Positions 19,401-27,669 of a stretch of DNA of 64,000 nucleotides are shown piece by piece (positions within the stretch are counted from its first letter, which is position 1; each line of letters opens with the position of its first letter). Source of the stretch: Gudongella oleilytica (lineage in GTDB: Bacteria; Bacillota; Clostridia; Tissierellales; Tissierellaceae); the NCBI RefSeq assembly GCF_004101785.1, contig NZ_CP035130.1:868001-932000 (forward strand), read 5' to 3'. The translations under genes were made by a program, and so were the position numbers. The notes under the pieces are model-generated. The model was not told where the DNA came from and did no database searches. It worked only from the letters and a program-made list of their open reading frames with translations.

Positions 19401-21071
19401 ATGTCAACTATAACCAATATTAAACGCGAAGATATAAACAAGGATAATCCTATGATTAATTCACTGAGGACTACAATTGAATCGGCATTTTATGGGAATA
19501 ATGTGGTTAGGGTAAACTCAATAAGTGAAGCCTATAAACTCGCAAAGGATTCACCGGGGACTGTGGTAACAGATATGCCTGTGTACAGGCCAGAGGAGCT
19601 GGGGCTATCAACAGACTCAAAAATTCTTCTGTTCAATGACGGAGCAGTTACCGGAAGATTTGCAGGCGCCAGAGTAATAATTGGAGAGCCTGGGGTAAAC
19701 GAAGGTGAATTTGCAACCATCGCAAGGGAAGCGGTTTATCAGTCAAGGTACAAGAAGCTTTACCATGCTCAAGTGGTTATCGGATTGCACCCTGATTTTA
19801 TGGTAAGAGCACATCTTCTGATTCCACAAAACCACGAGAATATAATGTATTCCTGGCTTTTGAATTTCCAATACCTTACGCAGGAGTATATGAGGATGTA
19901 CAAAAACTCCAGGGAATATCCTGAGGGAGACCTGTATGTATTCTCAGACCCTGATTATCTGCCTCCCTCGCATCCTGATGGGCTGGCATTGTTCAATCCA
20001 GAACACAATACAGCATTACTTCTTGGAATGAGGTATTTCGGAGAGCATAAGAAGGGGACACTTACCCTGGCATGGGGATTGGCTAACCGAAACGGATTTG
20101 CATCCTGCCATGGAGGTATGAAGCGCTACAATTTTGAAGATGGCAGAAGATATACAATGGGAGTATTTGGACTTTCAGGCTCAGGTAAATCGACACTGAC
20201 TCATGAAAAGCACGATGATAAATATGATATTACAATACTCCACGACGACGCTTACATAATCAGTACAGAGGAAGGCTATTCGATTGCACTGGAACCGTCA
20301 TATTTCGATAAAACCCAGGATTATCCAACAGCTCATCCATCGAATAAATTCCTGCTTACAGTTCAAAACTGCGGTGTAACTCTGGACGATGAAGGCAATA
20401 AGGTAATAGTGACTGAGGACATAAGAAATGGCAACGGCAGGGCAGTAAAATCAAAGCTTTGGGCAGAAAACAGAGTCAATAAGATAGACGAGCCGGTTGA
20501 TTCCATCGCCTGGCTGATGAAGGATGCGACTCTTCCTCCTGTGATCAGGATAAAGAATCCTATACTCGCATCTGTTATGGGAGCTACCCTTGCAACCAAG
20601 AGATCCACGGCTGAAAGGCTTGCTAAAAATGCAGATATGAACGCTCTGGTAATAGAACCTTACGCAAATCCCTTCAGGACATATCCACTGAAGGATGATT
20701 ATGAAAAGTTCAAGCTTTTATTCGAAAAGAGAAATGTGGAATGCTACATTTTCAACACTGGTCACTTCATAGACAAGAAGATCCCCAAGGAGGTAACACT
20801 TGGGATTTTGGAGGCATTGTCAACAGGCAGCGCTGAATTCGTACCTCTTGGAGGATTCGAAGACCTGGAGACTATGAACATTGAAGGTTTTACGCCTGAA
20901 TTTGACAAGAGCTATCTGTCGATGTGGAAGAATTCGATCGCTTACAGGGAAGAGTTCATAAAGCATATGAGGACCTTTAAGGGAGGCAGAGACAGTCTTC
21001 CTGAAGAAGCACTAGGCGAACTTGAAAAGCTGGAGAAGCAAATAGAAAAAATGAGTGAAGCAGCGGAATGA
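19401..21071 (+). CDS. pckA: Phosphoenolpyruvate carboxykinase (ATP) family protein
   Basis: ATP-type PEPCK interconverts oxaloacetate plus ATP and PEP plus CO2. The 556-residue protein has the kinase-type P-loop GLSGSGKSTLTHEKH, the HDDAY metal/phosphate segment, and an N-terminal half with the LHPDFMVRAHLLIP region. It is somewhat longer and more divergent than E. coli PckA, so it may be a clade-specific type, but the fold signature is clear. GGAGGGTAGAC precedes the ATG. In fermenters the enzyme can run toward oxaloacetate to save ATP. The gene is alone in its transcript, between its own promoter and a terminator that overlaps its stop codon. Confidence 0.88.
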   Translation: MSTITNIKREDINKDNPMINSLRTTIESAFYGNNVVRVNSISEAYKLAKDSPGTVVTDMPVYRPEELGLSTDSKILLFNDGAVTGRFAGARVIIGEPGVNEGEFATIAREAVYQSRYKKLYHAQVVIGLHPDFMVRAHLLIPQNHENIMYSWLLNFQYLTQEYMRMYKNSREYPEGDLYVFSDPDYLPPSHPDGLALFNPEHNTALLLGMRYFGEHKKGTLTLAWGLANRNGFASCHGGMKRYNFEDGRRYTMGVFGLSGSGKSTLTHEKHDDKYDITILHDDAYIISTEEGYSIALEPSYFDKTQDYPTAHPSNKFLLTVQNCGVTLDDEGNKVIVTEDIRNGNGRAVKSKLWAENRVNKIDEPVDSIAWLMKDATLPPVIRIKNPILASVMGATLATKRSTAERLAKNADMNALVIEPYANPFRTYPLKDDYEKFKLLFEKRNVECYIFNTGHFIDKKIPKEVTLGILEALSTGSAEFVPLGGFEDLETMNIEGFTPEFDKSYLSMWKNSIAYREEFIKHMRTFKGGRDSLPEEALGELEKLEKQIEKMSEAAE

Positions 21072-21084
21072 TCCGCTGCTTTTT
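21058..21084 (+). terminator. Terminator overlapping the pckA stop codon
   Basis: AGCAGCGG (21059-21066) pairs with CCGCTGCT (21073-21080), followed by TTTT. The TGA stop lies in the loop. Confidence 0.85.
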
Positions 21085-21094
21085 CAACAAATAA

Positions 21095-21122
21095 TTGATA
21101 TTTCCATGTATTATGGTATATT
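21095..21122 (+). promoter_or_regulatory. Probable promoter of cvfB-like gene
   Basis: TTGATA at 21095-21100 and TATATT at 21117-21122 with 16-base spacing; TGG precedes the -10. The overlapping AT-rich run offers alternative -10 positions. Confidence 0.5.
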
Positions 21123-21153
21123 ATAATAATATCAAATGAAAAGTAGGTGCAGT

Positions 21154-21990
21154 ATGATAAGATTAGGAAAAATTCAGGAGCTTGAAATAAAGAGGTTTAC
21201 ATCAGTCGGAGCCTATCTGAATGACGCAGAAGGCAGTGGAGATGACGTTCTTTTACCAAAGTCACAAATACCTGAGGGTGCAAAAATCGGTGATATTATC
21301 AAGGTCTTTGTCTACAGAGACAGTAAGGATAGAATAATATCTTCGACCAGAATGCCTCTTGCCCAGGTTGGTGAGATAAAGAAGCTTACAGTTATAAGCT
21401 CATCAAAGATAGGGTATTTTTTAGATTGGGGAATGGAGAAGGACCTGTTCCTTCCTTTCAGCGAAACTGTAGGTTCAGTTGAGAAGTTCAAAAGCTACCT
21501 GGTCGCTCTCTACATTGACAAAAGCGACCGACTTGCAGCGACTATGAAGGTAAAGGATTATCTGAGCACAGATGCCCCGTATAAAGAAAACGACAAGGCC
21601 ATTGGTACCATCTACAGCATTAACAGAGATATTGGTGCCTTTGTAGCGGTGGACAACAAGTATGATGGACTTATCCAGAAGAAGAATATTTTCGGAGTCC
21701 TCGAAATGGGTGAAGAGATCGAGGTCAGGATAAACAAAGTACATGATGACGGCAAACTGGACCTAAGCCTTAGGGAAAGAGGATATGTCCAGATGGAAGA
21801 GGATGCGAAAATAATACTCACAAGATTAAAGGAAAAGGGAGGTTTCCTGCCTCTCAACGACAGTAGCCATCCAAATGAAATCAAGAAGGAACTACACATG
21901 AGCAAATCAGGCTTCAAGAGAGCTGTTGGAAAGCTATTTAAAGACGGTATAATCCAGATAACATCGGAAGGCATCAACCTGAAAAAATAG
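21154..21990 (+). CDS. CvfB-like S1 RNA-binding protein
   Basis: RNA-binding protein with tandem S1-type OB folds and a C-terminal winged helix, as in conserved virulence factor B. The 278 residues show S1-like repeats (LGKIQELEIKRF..., VGEIKKLTVISSSKIGYFLDWG, AIGTIYSINRDIGAFVAVD) and a final helix-turn-helix-like part (LHMSKSGFKRAVGKLFKDG). ATG 21154 follows AGTAGGTGCAG; an ATG at 21136 lacks a ribosome site. Homologues affect gene expression post-transcriptionally, mechanism largely unknown. It is 12 bases upstream of the next gene. Confidence 0.85.
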   Translation: MIRLGKIQELEIKRFTSVGAYLNDAEGSGDDVLLPKSQIPEGAKIGDIIKVFVYRDSKDRIISSTRMPLAQVGEIKKLTVISSSKIGYFLDWGMEKDLFLPFSETVGSVEKFKSYLVALYIDKSDRLAATMKVKDYLSTDAPYKENDKAIGTIYSINRDIGAFVAVDNKYDGLIQKKNIFGVLEMGEEIEVRINKVHDDGKLDLSLRERGYVQMEEDAKIILTRLKEKGGFLPLNDSSHPNEIKKELHMSKSGFKRAVGKLFKDGIIQITSEGINLKK

Positions 21991-22002
21991 GAGGATTCTG
22001 AA

Positions 22003-22509
22003 ATGGCTAATATAAAAGTTAGATTGGATGTAATTGAGTTTTTGATATATTTCTGGGAGTCAGTTTCGCAAAAAGAAAAGGTTGCGGACAGATTCTTCCA
22101 TGAACTGGCTGACAATCCGGATATGCAGCTTCTTTACGATCCAGAGTTTACTAAGGAGTCAGTTGTAAAGGTACTATCTGCCATAACCAACAGGGAACTA
22201 CTCAACTCTCCTACAAAGAAGGAGAGCCGCTTTTGGAGCCAAAACATGAGAATGATAGAGGATCTGGATGCTATGAGAACCATGGTATACCCGGTAAAGA
22301 CACTCAATATGGATCATATGAAGGATAAGCTTCAAAAGGACGTTGAGGTAGTATTCCTTCCGGACACCATGGAGGAGTACAGGATATCAGGTAATACGCT
22401 TGTAGTGAACTTCTTCAGGATCATGCCCAGCATGGAGGGAGACGGAACTGTAAAGATCGAAGGAATGGATCTTGTTAACTATTTAGATAAGAAAGTGCTG
22501 GAGATATAG
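22003..22509 (+). CDS. Conserved protein of unknown function
   Basis: 168-residue soluble protein; I do not recognise the family with confidence. It has an acidic helical N-terminal part with IEFLIYFWESVSQKEKVADR, a middle with repeated charged turns (KKESRFWSQNMRMIED), and a C-terminal beta-rich part. There are no cysteines, signal peptide or membrane segment. GGAGGATTCTGAA gives a good start. It lies 12 bases after the cvfB-like gene and 12 bases before a MATE gene, so the three are probably one transcript. Its coding style matches its neighbours. Confidence 0.8.
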   Translation: MANIKVRLDVIEFLIYFWESVSQKEKVADRFFHELADNPDMQLLYDPEFTKESVVKVLSAITNRELLNSPTKKESRFWSQNMRMIEDLDAMRTMVYPVKTLNMDHMKDKLQKDVEVVFLPDTMEEYRISGNTLVVNFFRIMPSMEGDGTVKIEGMDLVNYLDKKVLEI

Positions 22510-22521
22510 AGGTAGTATACC

Positions 22522-23871
22522 ATGAACATATTCAAAGACAAAACATTCATGAAGGGGATGCTGGCAATAGCAGTCCCCGTTGCAATTCAAAACCTAATTT
22601 CATCGTCGGTCAATATGATCGACACCCTGATGATAAGCAGCCTTGGTCAGGCAAGTATCGCAGCAGTGGGACTTGCCAACCAGGTTTTCTTTTTGTATAT
22701 CCTAATCACCTTTGGTATCAACAGTGGGAGTTCGATCTTCATAGCACAGTTCTGGGGCAAGGAGGATATCCCAAGCATAAAAAAGGTTATGGGACTTGCA
22801 ATAACCTTAAGCACGATTGCTGGGACAATATTTACTGCTGCAGCATTCTTTTTCCCGACTCAGATCATGTCAGTATTGATAAAGGAGCCGGAGGTTATCA
22901 AGCTTGGCGCTGAATACCTGAGGATAGTATCTTTATCATACACAATAACAGCAGTAAGCTTTGCTTTCAGCATATCCCTAAGAACTACGGGGAGACCAAA
23001 CGTCCCTCTAAAGGTATCGATAATATCCTTCCTGACGAACACAGTATTCAACTACATCCTTATATTCGGCCACTTAGGCTTTGAGCCTATGGGTGTCAAG
23101 GGTGCGGCAATAGGAACGCTTATAGCAAGAATAGTTGAGATCATACTCATTCTTTATGCGATATATGGAACAAAGAGCATCCTGGCTGCCAGCGTCAAGG
23201 AGCTTATGAGCTGGCACAAAGACTTCCTTAAGAAGTATATCGAGACAACTTATCCAGTAGTAATAACAGAAGGCTTCTGGGCACTGGGACAAGTTCTTTA
23301 CGCAATGGCATATGCAAGGATAGGAGAGGAAGCTACAGCAGCAGTACAGCTTACAAATACTATACAAAACCTGTTTTTTGTAGTCGTAAGAGGACTTGCC
23401 AACGCCTGCAACATAATGGTCGGTGCAAAGATAGGCGGCGGCGATGAAAAGGTTGCATATGACTATGCAATAAGGTTCATATTTCTTTCCACAATATCCG
23501 GTCTTGCCCTTGGAATAATAATGGCACTTACGCCAGACATCGTATTAAAACTGTTTAGAGGTTTGGATCCCAGCCTATACGAGACATCAAGGGCGCTTTT
23601 GATAGTACTGGGAATAACCTTTGTAATAAGGGTTTATAATACGATCGCTATAGTAGGAGTTCTAAGAGCAGGCGGAGACACGAAGATAGCAATGAGGATC
23701 GATCTTGGAACAGTATGGCTTATAGGGGTACCTTTAGCCTTTATAGGAGCTTTGGTTCTTAAGCTGCCCATTCATCAGCTTGTTCTTCTCGTGACACTGG
23801 AGGAGGTCGTGAAGGCTCTGGTGGGCATACCCATAATCAAGTCGGGGAAGTGGATAAAGAATCTTACCTAA
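22522..23871 (+). CDS. MATE family efflux transporter (second copy)
   Basis: 449-residue membrane protein with twelve predicted hydrophobic segments. The N-terminal AVPVAIQNLISSSVNMIDTLMIS helix region and the second-half TYPVVITEGFWALGQ match the MATE fold; it is divergent from the copy at 16058-17422 and is not a recent duplicate. It is the third gene of the cvfB-like cluster, with GAGGTAGTATACC before the ATG. Likely a cation-coupled drug or metabolite exporter; substrate unknown. Confidence 0.92.
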   Translation: MNIFKDKTFMKGMLAIAVPVAIQNLISSSVNMIDTLMISSLGQASIAAVGLANQVFFLYILITFGINSGSSIFIAQFWGKEDIPSIKKVMGLAITLSTIAGTIFTAAAFFFPTQIMSVLIKEPEVIKLGAEYLRIVSLSYTITAVSFAFSISLRTTGRPNVPLKVSIISFLTNTVFNYILIFGHLGFEPMGVKGAAIGTLIARIVEIILILYAIYGTKSILAASVKELMSWHKDFLKKYIETTYPVVITEGFWALGQVLYAMAYARIGEEATAAVQLTNTIQNLFFVVVRGLANACNIMVGAKIGGGDEKVAYDYAIRFIFLSTISGLALGIIMALTPDIVLKLFRGLDPSLYETSRALLIVLGITFVIRVYNTIAIVGVLRAGGDTKIAMRIDLGTVWLIGVPLAFIGALVLKLPIHQLVLLVTLEEVVKALVGIPIIKSGKWIKNLT

Positions 23872-23922
23872 GGTTATATCACCAATTCATTGGGTAGACA
23901 TAGCCATAAGGAGGGAAAGATT

Positions 23923-24765
23923 ATGGACAGAAAAGTGAAGAGATATTTTATGGGACGACCTGGCAGAGATGGAGCAGGCGTTAACCTTATAAGGACCTTT
24001 GGCAACTCGGAGATACCGGATTTTGATCCGTTTCTTATGATGGACTTCTTCGATTCAAAGGATCCTAAGGACTACATAAAGGGTTTCCCATGGCACCCGC
24101 ATAGAGGAATAGAGACAGTGACATATTTGATCCACGGGGAGATAGAGCATGGTGACAGCCTCGGGAACAAAGGTGTGATAAGGGATGGAGATTGCCAGTG
24201 GATGACGGCAGGCTCAGGTATTCTCCATCAGGAGATGCCCAAAGCTTCACCTCAGATGCTTGGCGTTCAGGTATGGCTCAATCTGGCAAAGAAAGATAAA
24301 ATGACTGATCCTAAATACAGGGATATAACCAGCGAAATGGTTCCTTTATATGAGGAGGAAAGCTTCAAGGTTCACATCGTAGCAGGAACCTATGGAGATG
24401 TTACTGGCCCGATGGAGGCAATCGAGACAAAACCAAGCTTCTTCGACATTGAACTGAAAGCCAATTCAGAGTTCGTATACTCTATCGATCCTGACTTCAA
24501 CTCTTATGCGTTCCTGGTAAGAGGAGAGGCTGTATTCGACAATGATAAAGGCGGATTGATCAGCTACCCCAATGGAGTCCTGTTTGATAGTGGTGACACC
24601 ATTAGAGTAACTACTAAGGATAAGCCTGCAAGATTCCTGTTGCTTTCAGGTAAAAAGCTAAATGAACCGGTAGCATGGGGTGGACCCATTGTTATGAACA
24701 CCAAGGAAGAGCTTCAGCTTGCTTTTCAGGAGCTTAATCAGGGAACCTTCATAAAGAAAAAATAG
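23923..24765 (+). CDS. Pirin family protein
   Basis: Bicupin iron-binding protein of 280 residues. The N-terminal cupin has the metal ligands in HPHRGIETVTY and in GSGILHQE, with the EHGDSLGN turn between them. The C-terminal cupin-like half lacks obvious metal residues, as usual. Some bacterial pirins have quercetinase activity, others interact with metabolic enzymes such as pyruvate dehydrogenase; the role here is open. ATG 23923 follows AAGGAGGGAAAG; an upstream ATG 23890 has no ribosome site. A hairpin terminator follows at once. Confidence 0.9.
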   Translation: MDRKVKRYFMGRPGRDGAGVNLIRTFGNSEIPDFDPFLMMDFFDSKDPKDYIKGFPWHPHRGIETVTYLIHGEIEHGDSLGNKGVIRDGDCQWMTAGSGILHQEMPKASPQMLGVQVWLNLAKKDKMTDPKYRDITSEMVPLYEEESFKVHIVAGTYGDVTGPMEAIETKPSFFDIELKANSEFVYSIDPDFNSYAFLVRGEAVFDNDKGGLISYPNGVLFDSGDTIRVTTKDKPARFLLLSGKKLNEPVAWGGPIVMNTKEELQLAFQELNQGTFIKKK

Positions 24766-24772
24766 AGATGTT

Positions 24773-24828
24773 ATACTCCAGATAGGTTTGATTCAATACC
24801 AGATCGAGCTTAAGCTGGAGTATTTTTA
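24773..24828 (+). terminator. Terminator after pirin gene
   Basis: ATACTCCAG (24773-24781) pairs with CTGGAGTAT (24815-24823) across a 33-base loop, followed by TTTTTA. Confidence 0.7.
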
Positions 24829-24860
24829 TGCAAAAAATTAAGTCAATTCTAAAAAATGTA

Positions 24861-24889
24861 TTGACAGACAAATTTCAAAGGATTATTCT
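24861..24889 (+). promoter_or_regulatory. Promoter of the PanB-like/IclR operon
   Basis: TTGACA (24861-24866) is a perfect -35; 17 bases later TATTCT (24884-24889) is a fair -10. Transcription should begin near 24896, inside the palindrome described next. Confidence 0.7.
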
Positions 24890-24894
24890 AAAAA

Positions 24895-24909
24895 TAGAAC
24901 GGTGTTCTA
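24895..24909. promoter_or_regulatory. Palindromic operator candidate for the IclR regulator
   Basis: TAGAAC-GGT-GTTCTA is a perfect 6-3-6 inverted repeat placed at the predicted transcription start. TTCTAAAA also recurs at 24847, 24886 and 24906. A 15-bp palindrome fits the site size often seen for IclR-type regulators, and such a regulator is the third gene of the operon. The link is inference. Confidence 0.5.
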
Positions 24910-24957
24910 AAATATTGATAGTCGTATTGTTATGGATATGGAAGGAGAGTTATCGTA

Positions 24958-25809
24958 ATGGCAAGAAAAAAATCGATACTTGATTTTTACAAGATGAAAG
25001 CAAACAAGGAAAAAGTGGCATGGATCACCGCATATGATTTTCCAATGGCATCCTTTGCTGAACAAGCTGGTATGGATATGATTTTAGTTGGGGATTCACT
25101 TGGTATGGTAGTGCTAGGATATCAGGGCACCATCCCGGTAACCATGGAAGACTGTATATCCCACTGTAAAGCTGTTAGAAGAGGCGCCCCAAACACCTTC
25201 GTGATCGGTGATATGCCATTTGGCTCATATCACACCACTGACGGAGAAGCAGTTGCAAATGCTGTCAGATTCCTGAAGGAAGCTGATTGTGACGCTATAA
25301 AGCTTGAGGGTGGAGTCAGAGTAGCAAGCAAGATCAGAGCAATAGCAGATGCAGGCATAGTGGTTTTCGGTCATATAGGCCTTACTCCACAAAGCGCTGG
25401 CCAGCTTGGTGGTTTCAAAGCCCAGGGACTTTATGTAGACAGTGCAAGAGTTCTCATAGAGGATGCCTTGGCTGTACAGGAGGCAGGAGCACTTGCGTTG
25501 CTGGTTGAGGCAGTTCCGCCTGAATTGACCGAGTTCATAGCAAGCAAGCTGACCATACCGGTGTACTCTATAGGAGCAGGTCTTCCCTGCGACGGTCAGT
25601 TGATTATCTGCGGAGATATGCTGGGACTGTTCCAGGCGTTCACTCCGAAATTCGTAAAGAAATATGCAAATGTCGCTGAGATAATAACAAACGCCTTCAA
25701 GGAGTATGTAGAGGATGTAAAGACCGAGAAATTCCCTGAGGATCAGCACGTATACCACATAAAGGATACACCTGAGAATTTCCAGAAATTGTTCGAGGAA
25801 TATAAATAA
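24958..25809 (+). CDS. PanB-like ketopantoate hydroxymethyltransferase family aldolase
   Basis: 283-residue TIM-barrel protein of the 3-methyl-2-oxobutanoate hydroxymethyltransferase family. Seen motifs include AYDFPMASFAEQAGMD, the metal-site segment VGDSLGMVVLGY, FVIGDMPFGSYH, IKLEGG and GHIGLTPQSAGQLGG, all as in PanB. Biosynthetic PanB makes ketopantoate from ketoisovalerate and methylene-tetrahydrofolate. Here panC and panD are absent, and the next genes are an IclR regulator, an M20 deacylase and an aminotransferase. A catabolic aldol or retro-aldol role is therefore plausible. GGAGAGTTATCGTA precedes the ATG. Confidence 0.88.
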   Translation: MARKKSILDFYKMKANKEKVAWITAYDFPMASFAEQAGMDMILVGDSLGMVVLGYQGTIPVTMEDCISHCKAVRRGAPNTFVIGDMPFGSYHTTDGEAVANAVRFLKEADCDAIKLEGGVRVASKIRAIADAGIVVFGHIGLTPQSAGQLGGFKAQGLYVDSARVLIEDALAVQEAGALALLVEAVPPELTEFIASKLTIPVYSIGAGLPCDGQLIICGDMLGLFQAFTPKFVKKYANVAEIITNAFKEYVEDVKTEKFPEDQHVYHIKDTPENFQKLFEEYK

Positions 25810-25833
25810 TAAACATTTAAGTGGAGGATGAAA

Positions 25834-26772
25834 ATGGCTTTTAAAGATATTGTGAATTATATTGAGACTAAAACAGATTACCCGGTGAAGGATAGGTATG
25901 ACATGCCTACATCCACCAAGACATTTGAGGGTGGAGCTCATTACAGAATGGAAATCACAGGCATTGAGAGGGCAGTAAACTATGAAATGCTTGTAAAAGA
26001 GATAGACAAGCAAAAAGTACCCATCCACAGAGTAATAGGCACAGTAGGAGGTTCTGCATTTTTAGACAAGGCTGAGCTTAAGTACTATGCACAGATCGCA
26101 GCTGATGCCAAGATAGAAACGCTTGTCAACTGCATGGCTTCGAGGGCATGGGACGGAGGCAAGCAGTACGCCACTCCGGAGGGCTATGTTTCAGGTATGA
26201 GACTCAGAGGTCAGGACAACATGTATCTATGGTTAAAGGAATTCGACAGATGCCTTAATGCAGGGATCAGAGGCTTCCTTATAACTGACGAGAGCCTTCT
26301 TTTACTAGTTACAAAGCTTAGAGCAGATGGTGTTATCCCTGCTGATGTAAAATTCAAGGTATCAGTATTTGCAGGTCATGGAAATGCAGTTGCAGCTAAA
26401 ATGCTTGAGGATATGGGAGCAGACAGCTTCAATCCGCTTGCTGATCTTTCACTGCCAATGCTTGCATCCATAAGAAGCACTACGAATATCCCGATGGATG
26501 TCTACATGAGTCTTGTAGATTCAATGGGTAATGTTCAAAGACATGTCGATTCAGCTGAAATTGCAAGGATCTGTTCACCAGTATACTTCAAATTTGAACC
26601 AGGAAAGAACGAAATGGACATCTACAATGCATGGCATGAAGATGAGCCATTGAATAAACTTGTGAAATTGAAGGTTCAGATGGCCAAGGTATGCAAGGAA
26701 TGGTGCGATGAGAGCGATTATGGTCTTGTATTCAACGACTACAAGGATGATCTGTCCATTCCTAGACCATAA
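25834..26772 (+). CDS. Unrecognised protein of a probable catabolic operon, likely TIM-barrel
   Basis: 312-residue cytosolic protein that I cannot place firmly. Alternating strand-helix segments (RGFLITDESLLLL, FKVSVFAGHGNAVAAKMLEDMGADSF read in parts, IPMDVYMSL) suggest a TIM barrel distantly like U32-type or dihydrodipicolinate-type proteins. The stretch AGHGNAVAAKMLEDMGAD resembles a barrel phosphate-binding turn. It sits 24 bases after the PanB-like gene and before the IclR regulator. ATG 25834 is preferred over ATG 25828 because AGTGGAGG lies seven bases upstream of it. Probably a second lyase or isomerase of the pathway. Confidence 0.75.
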   Translation: MAFKDIVNYIETKTDYPVKDRYDMPTSTKTFEGGAHYRMEITGIERAVNYEMLVKEIDKQKVPIHRVIGTVGGSAFLDKAELKYYAQIAADAKIETLVNCMASRAWDGGKQYATPEGYVSGMRLRGQDNMYLWLKEFDRCLNAGIRGFLITDESLLLLVTKLRADGVIPADVKFKVSVFAGHGNAVAAKMLEDMGADSFNPLADLSLPMLASIRSTTNIPMDVYMSLVDSMGNVQRHVDSAEIARICSPVYFKFEPGKNEMDIYNAWHEDEPLNKLVKLKVQMAKVCKEWCDESDYGLVFNDYKDDLSIPRP

Positions 26773-26783
26773 CTAAAGAGATT

Positions 26784-26813
26784 TCCCCCACCGCAAAATG
26801 CTGTGGGGGATTT
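26784..26813 (+). terminator. Hairpin between the TIM-barrel gene and iclR-like gene
   Basis: TCCCCCAC (26784-26791) pairs with GTGGGGGA (26803-26810), followed by TTTC. The T run is short, so it may only partly terminate and set a lower level for the regulator and downstream genes. Confidence 0.65.
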
Positions 26814-26843
26814 CGGATTAAGCTAGAGGAAAGGAAGTTGTGT

Positions 26844-27641
26844 ATGGATTATGGCAAGATCCCTAAATATCCTGTTCAAACTGTTGAAAAGGCATTGGAG
26901 ATAATTGAACTGCTGACAGGGAACCAGTATATAGATGGAGTATCGATCTCTGAGCTTAGTAAGGAGCTTGACTTGGGTAAGAGCACAGTTCACAGGATCA
27001 TTGAGACTATGGAAGCAAAGGGGTATATCCATCAGGATAATGATACAAAGAAGTATCACCTAAGCTGGAAGCTATTTGAGCTGGGTAATTCAATTCCAAG
27101 GAGAAGAAATCTCTTTACTATGGATACCACTCTACTGCAGGCTCTTTGCGACAAATTTCAGGAAACAGTGAATATGGGGGTAAGAGTAGATGATAGTGTA
27201 GTCACTATCCATAAGATAAATCCAACATCTTCACTGATAGCCAATCTTCAGATTGGAACAAGGGAAGCCCTTCATGCGACAGCAATGGGCAAAGCACTTA
27301 TGTCACAGATGACCAGGGAAGAGATTGTGAAGCTTTTAGGAACAGGCCCCTACGAGCAGTTTACTTCGAAGACCATCAAGGATGTTGATCAGTTGACAGA
27401 GAACATCAACATGATAAGAAAACAGGGATACAGTCTGGATGACGAGGAGTACAGCGCCGGTCTTACCTGCATATCCGTTCCCCTTAAGAACTATAGAAAT
27501 GAGATTGTTGCAGCGGTAAGCATAAGTGGGGCTACTATAAGAATGACAGAGGAAAAACTAAACGAAATACAAAAAGAACTAAAGCATGTTGCTGAAAGAC
27601 TGTCAGCCTATCTGGGATGGCAGGAGGAAGATGGACGTTAA
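26844..27641 (+). CDS. IclR family transcriptional regulator
   Basis: 265-residue regulator with an N-terminal winged helix (about 10-75; SISELSKELDLGKSTVHRIIETM) and the C-terminal IclR effector domain, a GAF-like fold with LHATAMGKALMSQM and the GLTCISVPLKNYR segment. GAGGAAAGGAAG lies upstream; ATG 26844 has better spacing than TTG 26838. It probably controls the operon in which it lies by binding the palindrome at 24895-24909. Effectors of the family are typically small organic acids. Confidence 0.92.
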   Translation: MDYGKIPKYPVQTVEKALEIIELLTGNQYIDGVSISELSKELDLGKSTVHRIIETMEAKGYIHQDNDTKKYHLSWKLFELGNSIPRRRNLFTMDTTLLQALCDKFQETVNMGVRVDDSVVTIHKINPTSSLIANLQIGTREALHATAMGKALMSQMTREEIVKLLGTGPYEQFTSKTIKDVDQLTENINMIRKQGYSLDDEEYSAGLTCISVPLKNYRNEIVAAVSISGATIRMTEEKLNEIQKELKHVAERLSAYLGWQEEDGR

Positions 27642-27669
27642 GGGTTTGTATTGAGAGAGGTGAAGTCAT

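Noticed and set aside
21612-22115. A 167-codon minus-strand reading across the cvfB-like gene
   Set aside because: It is antisense to an S1-domain gene and to the start of its neighbour, and has serine/leucine-rich composition typical of antisense frames.
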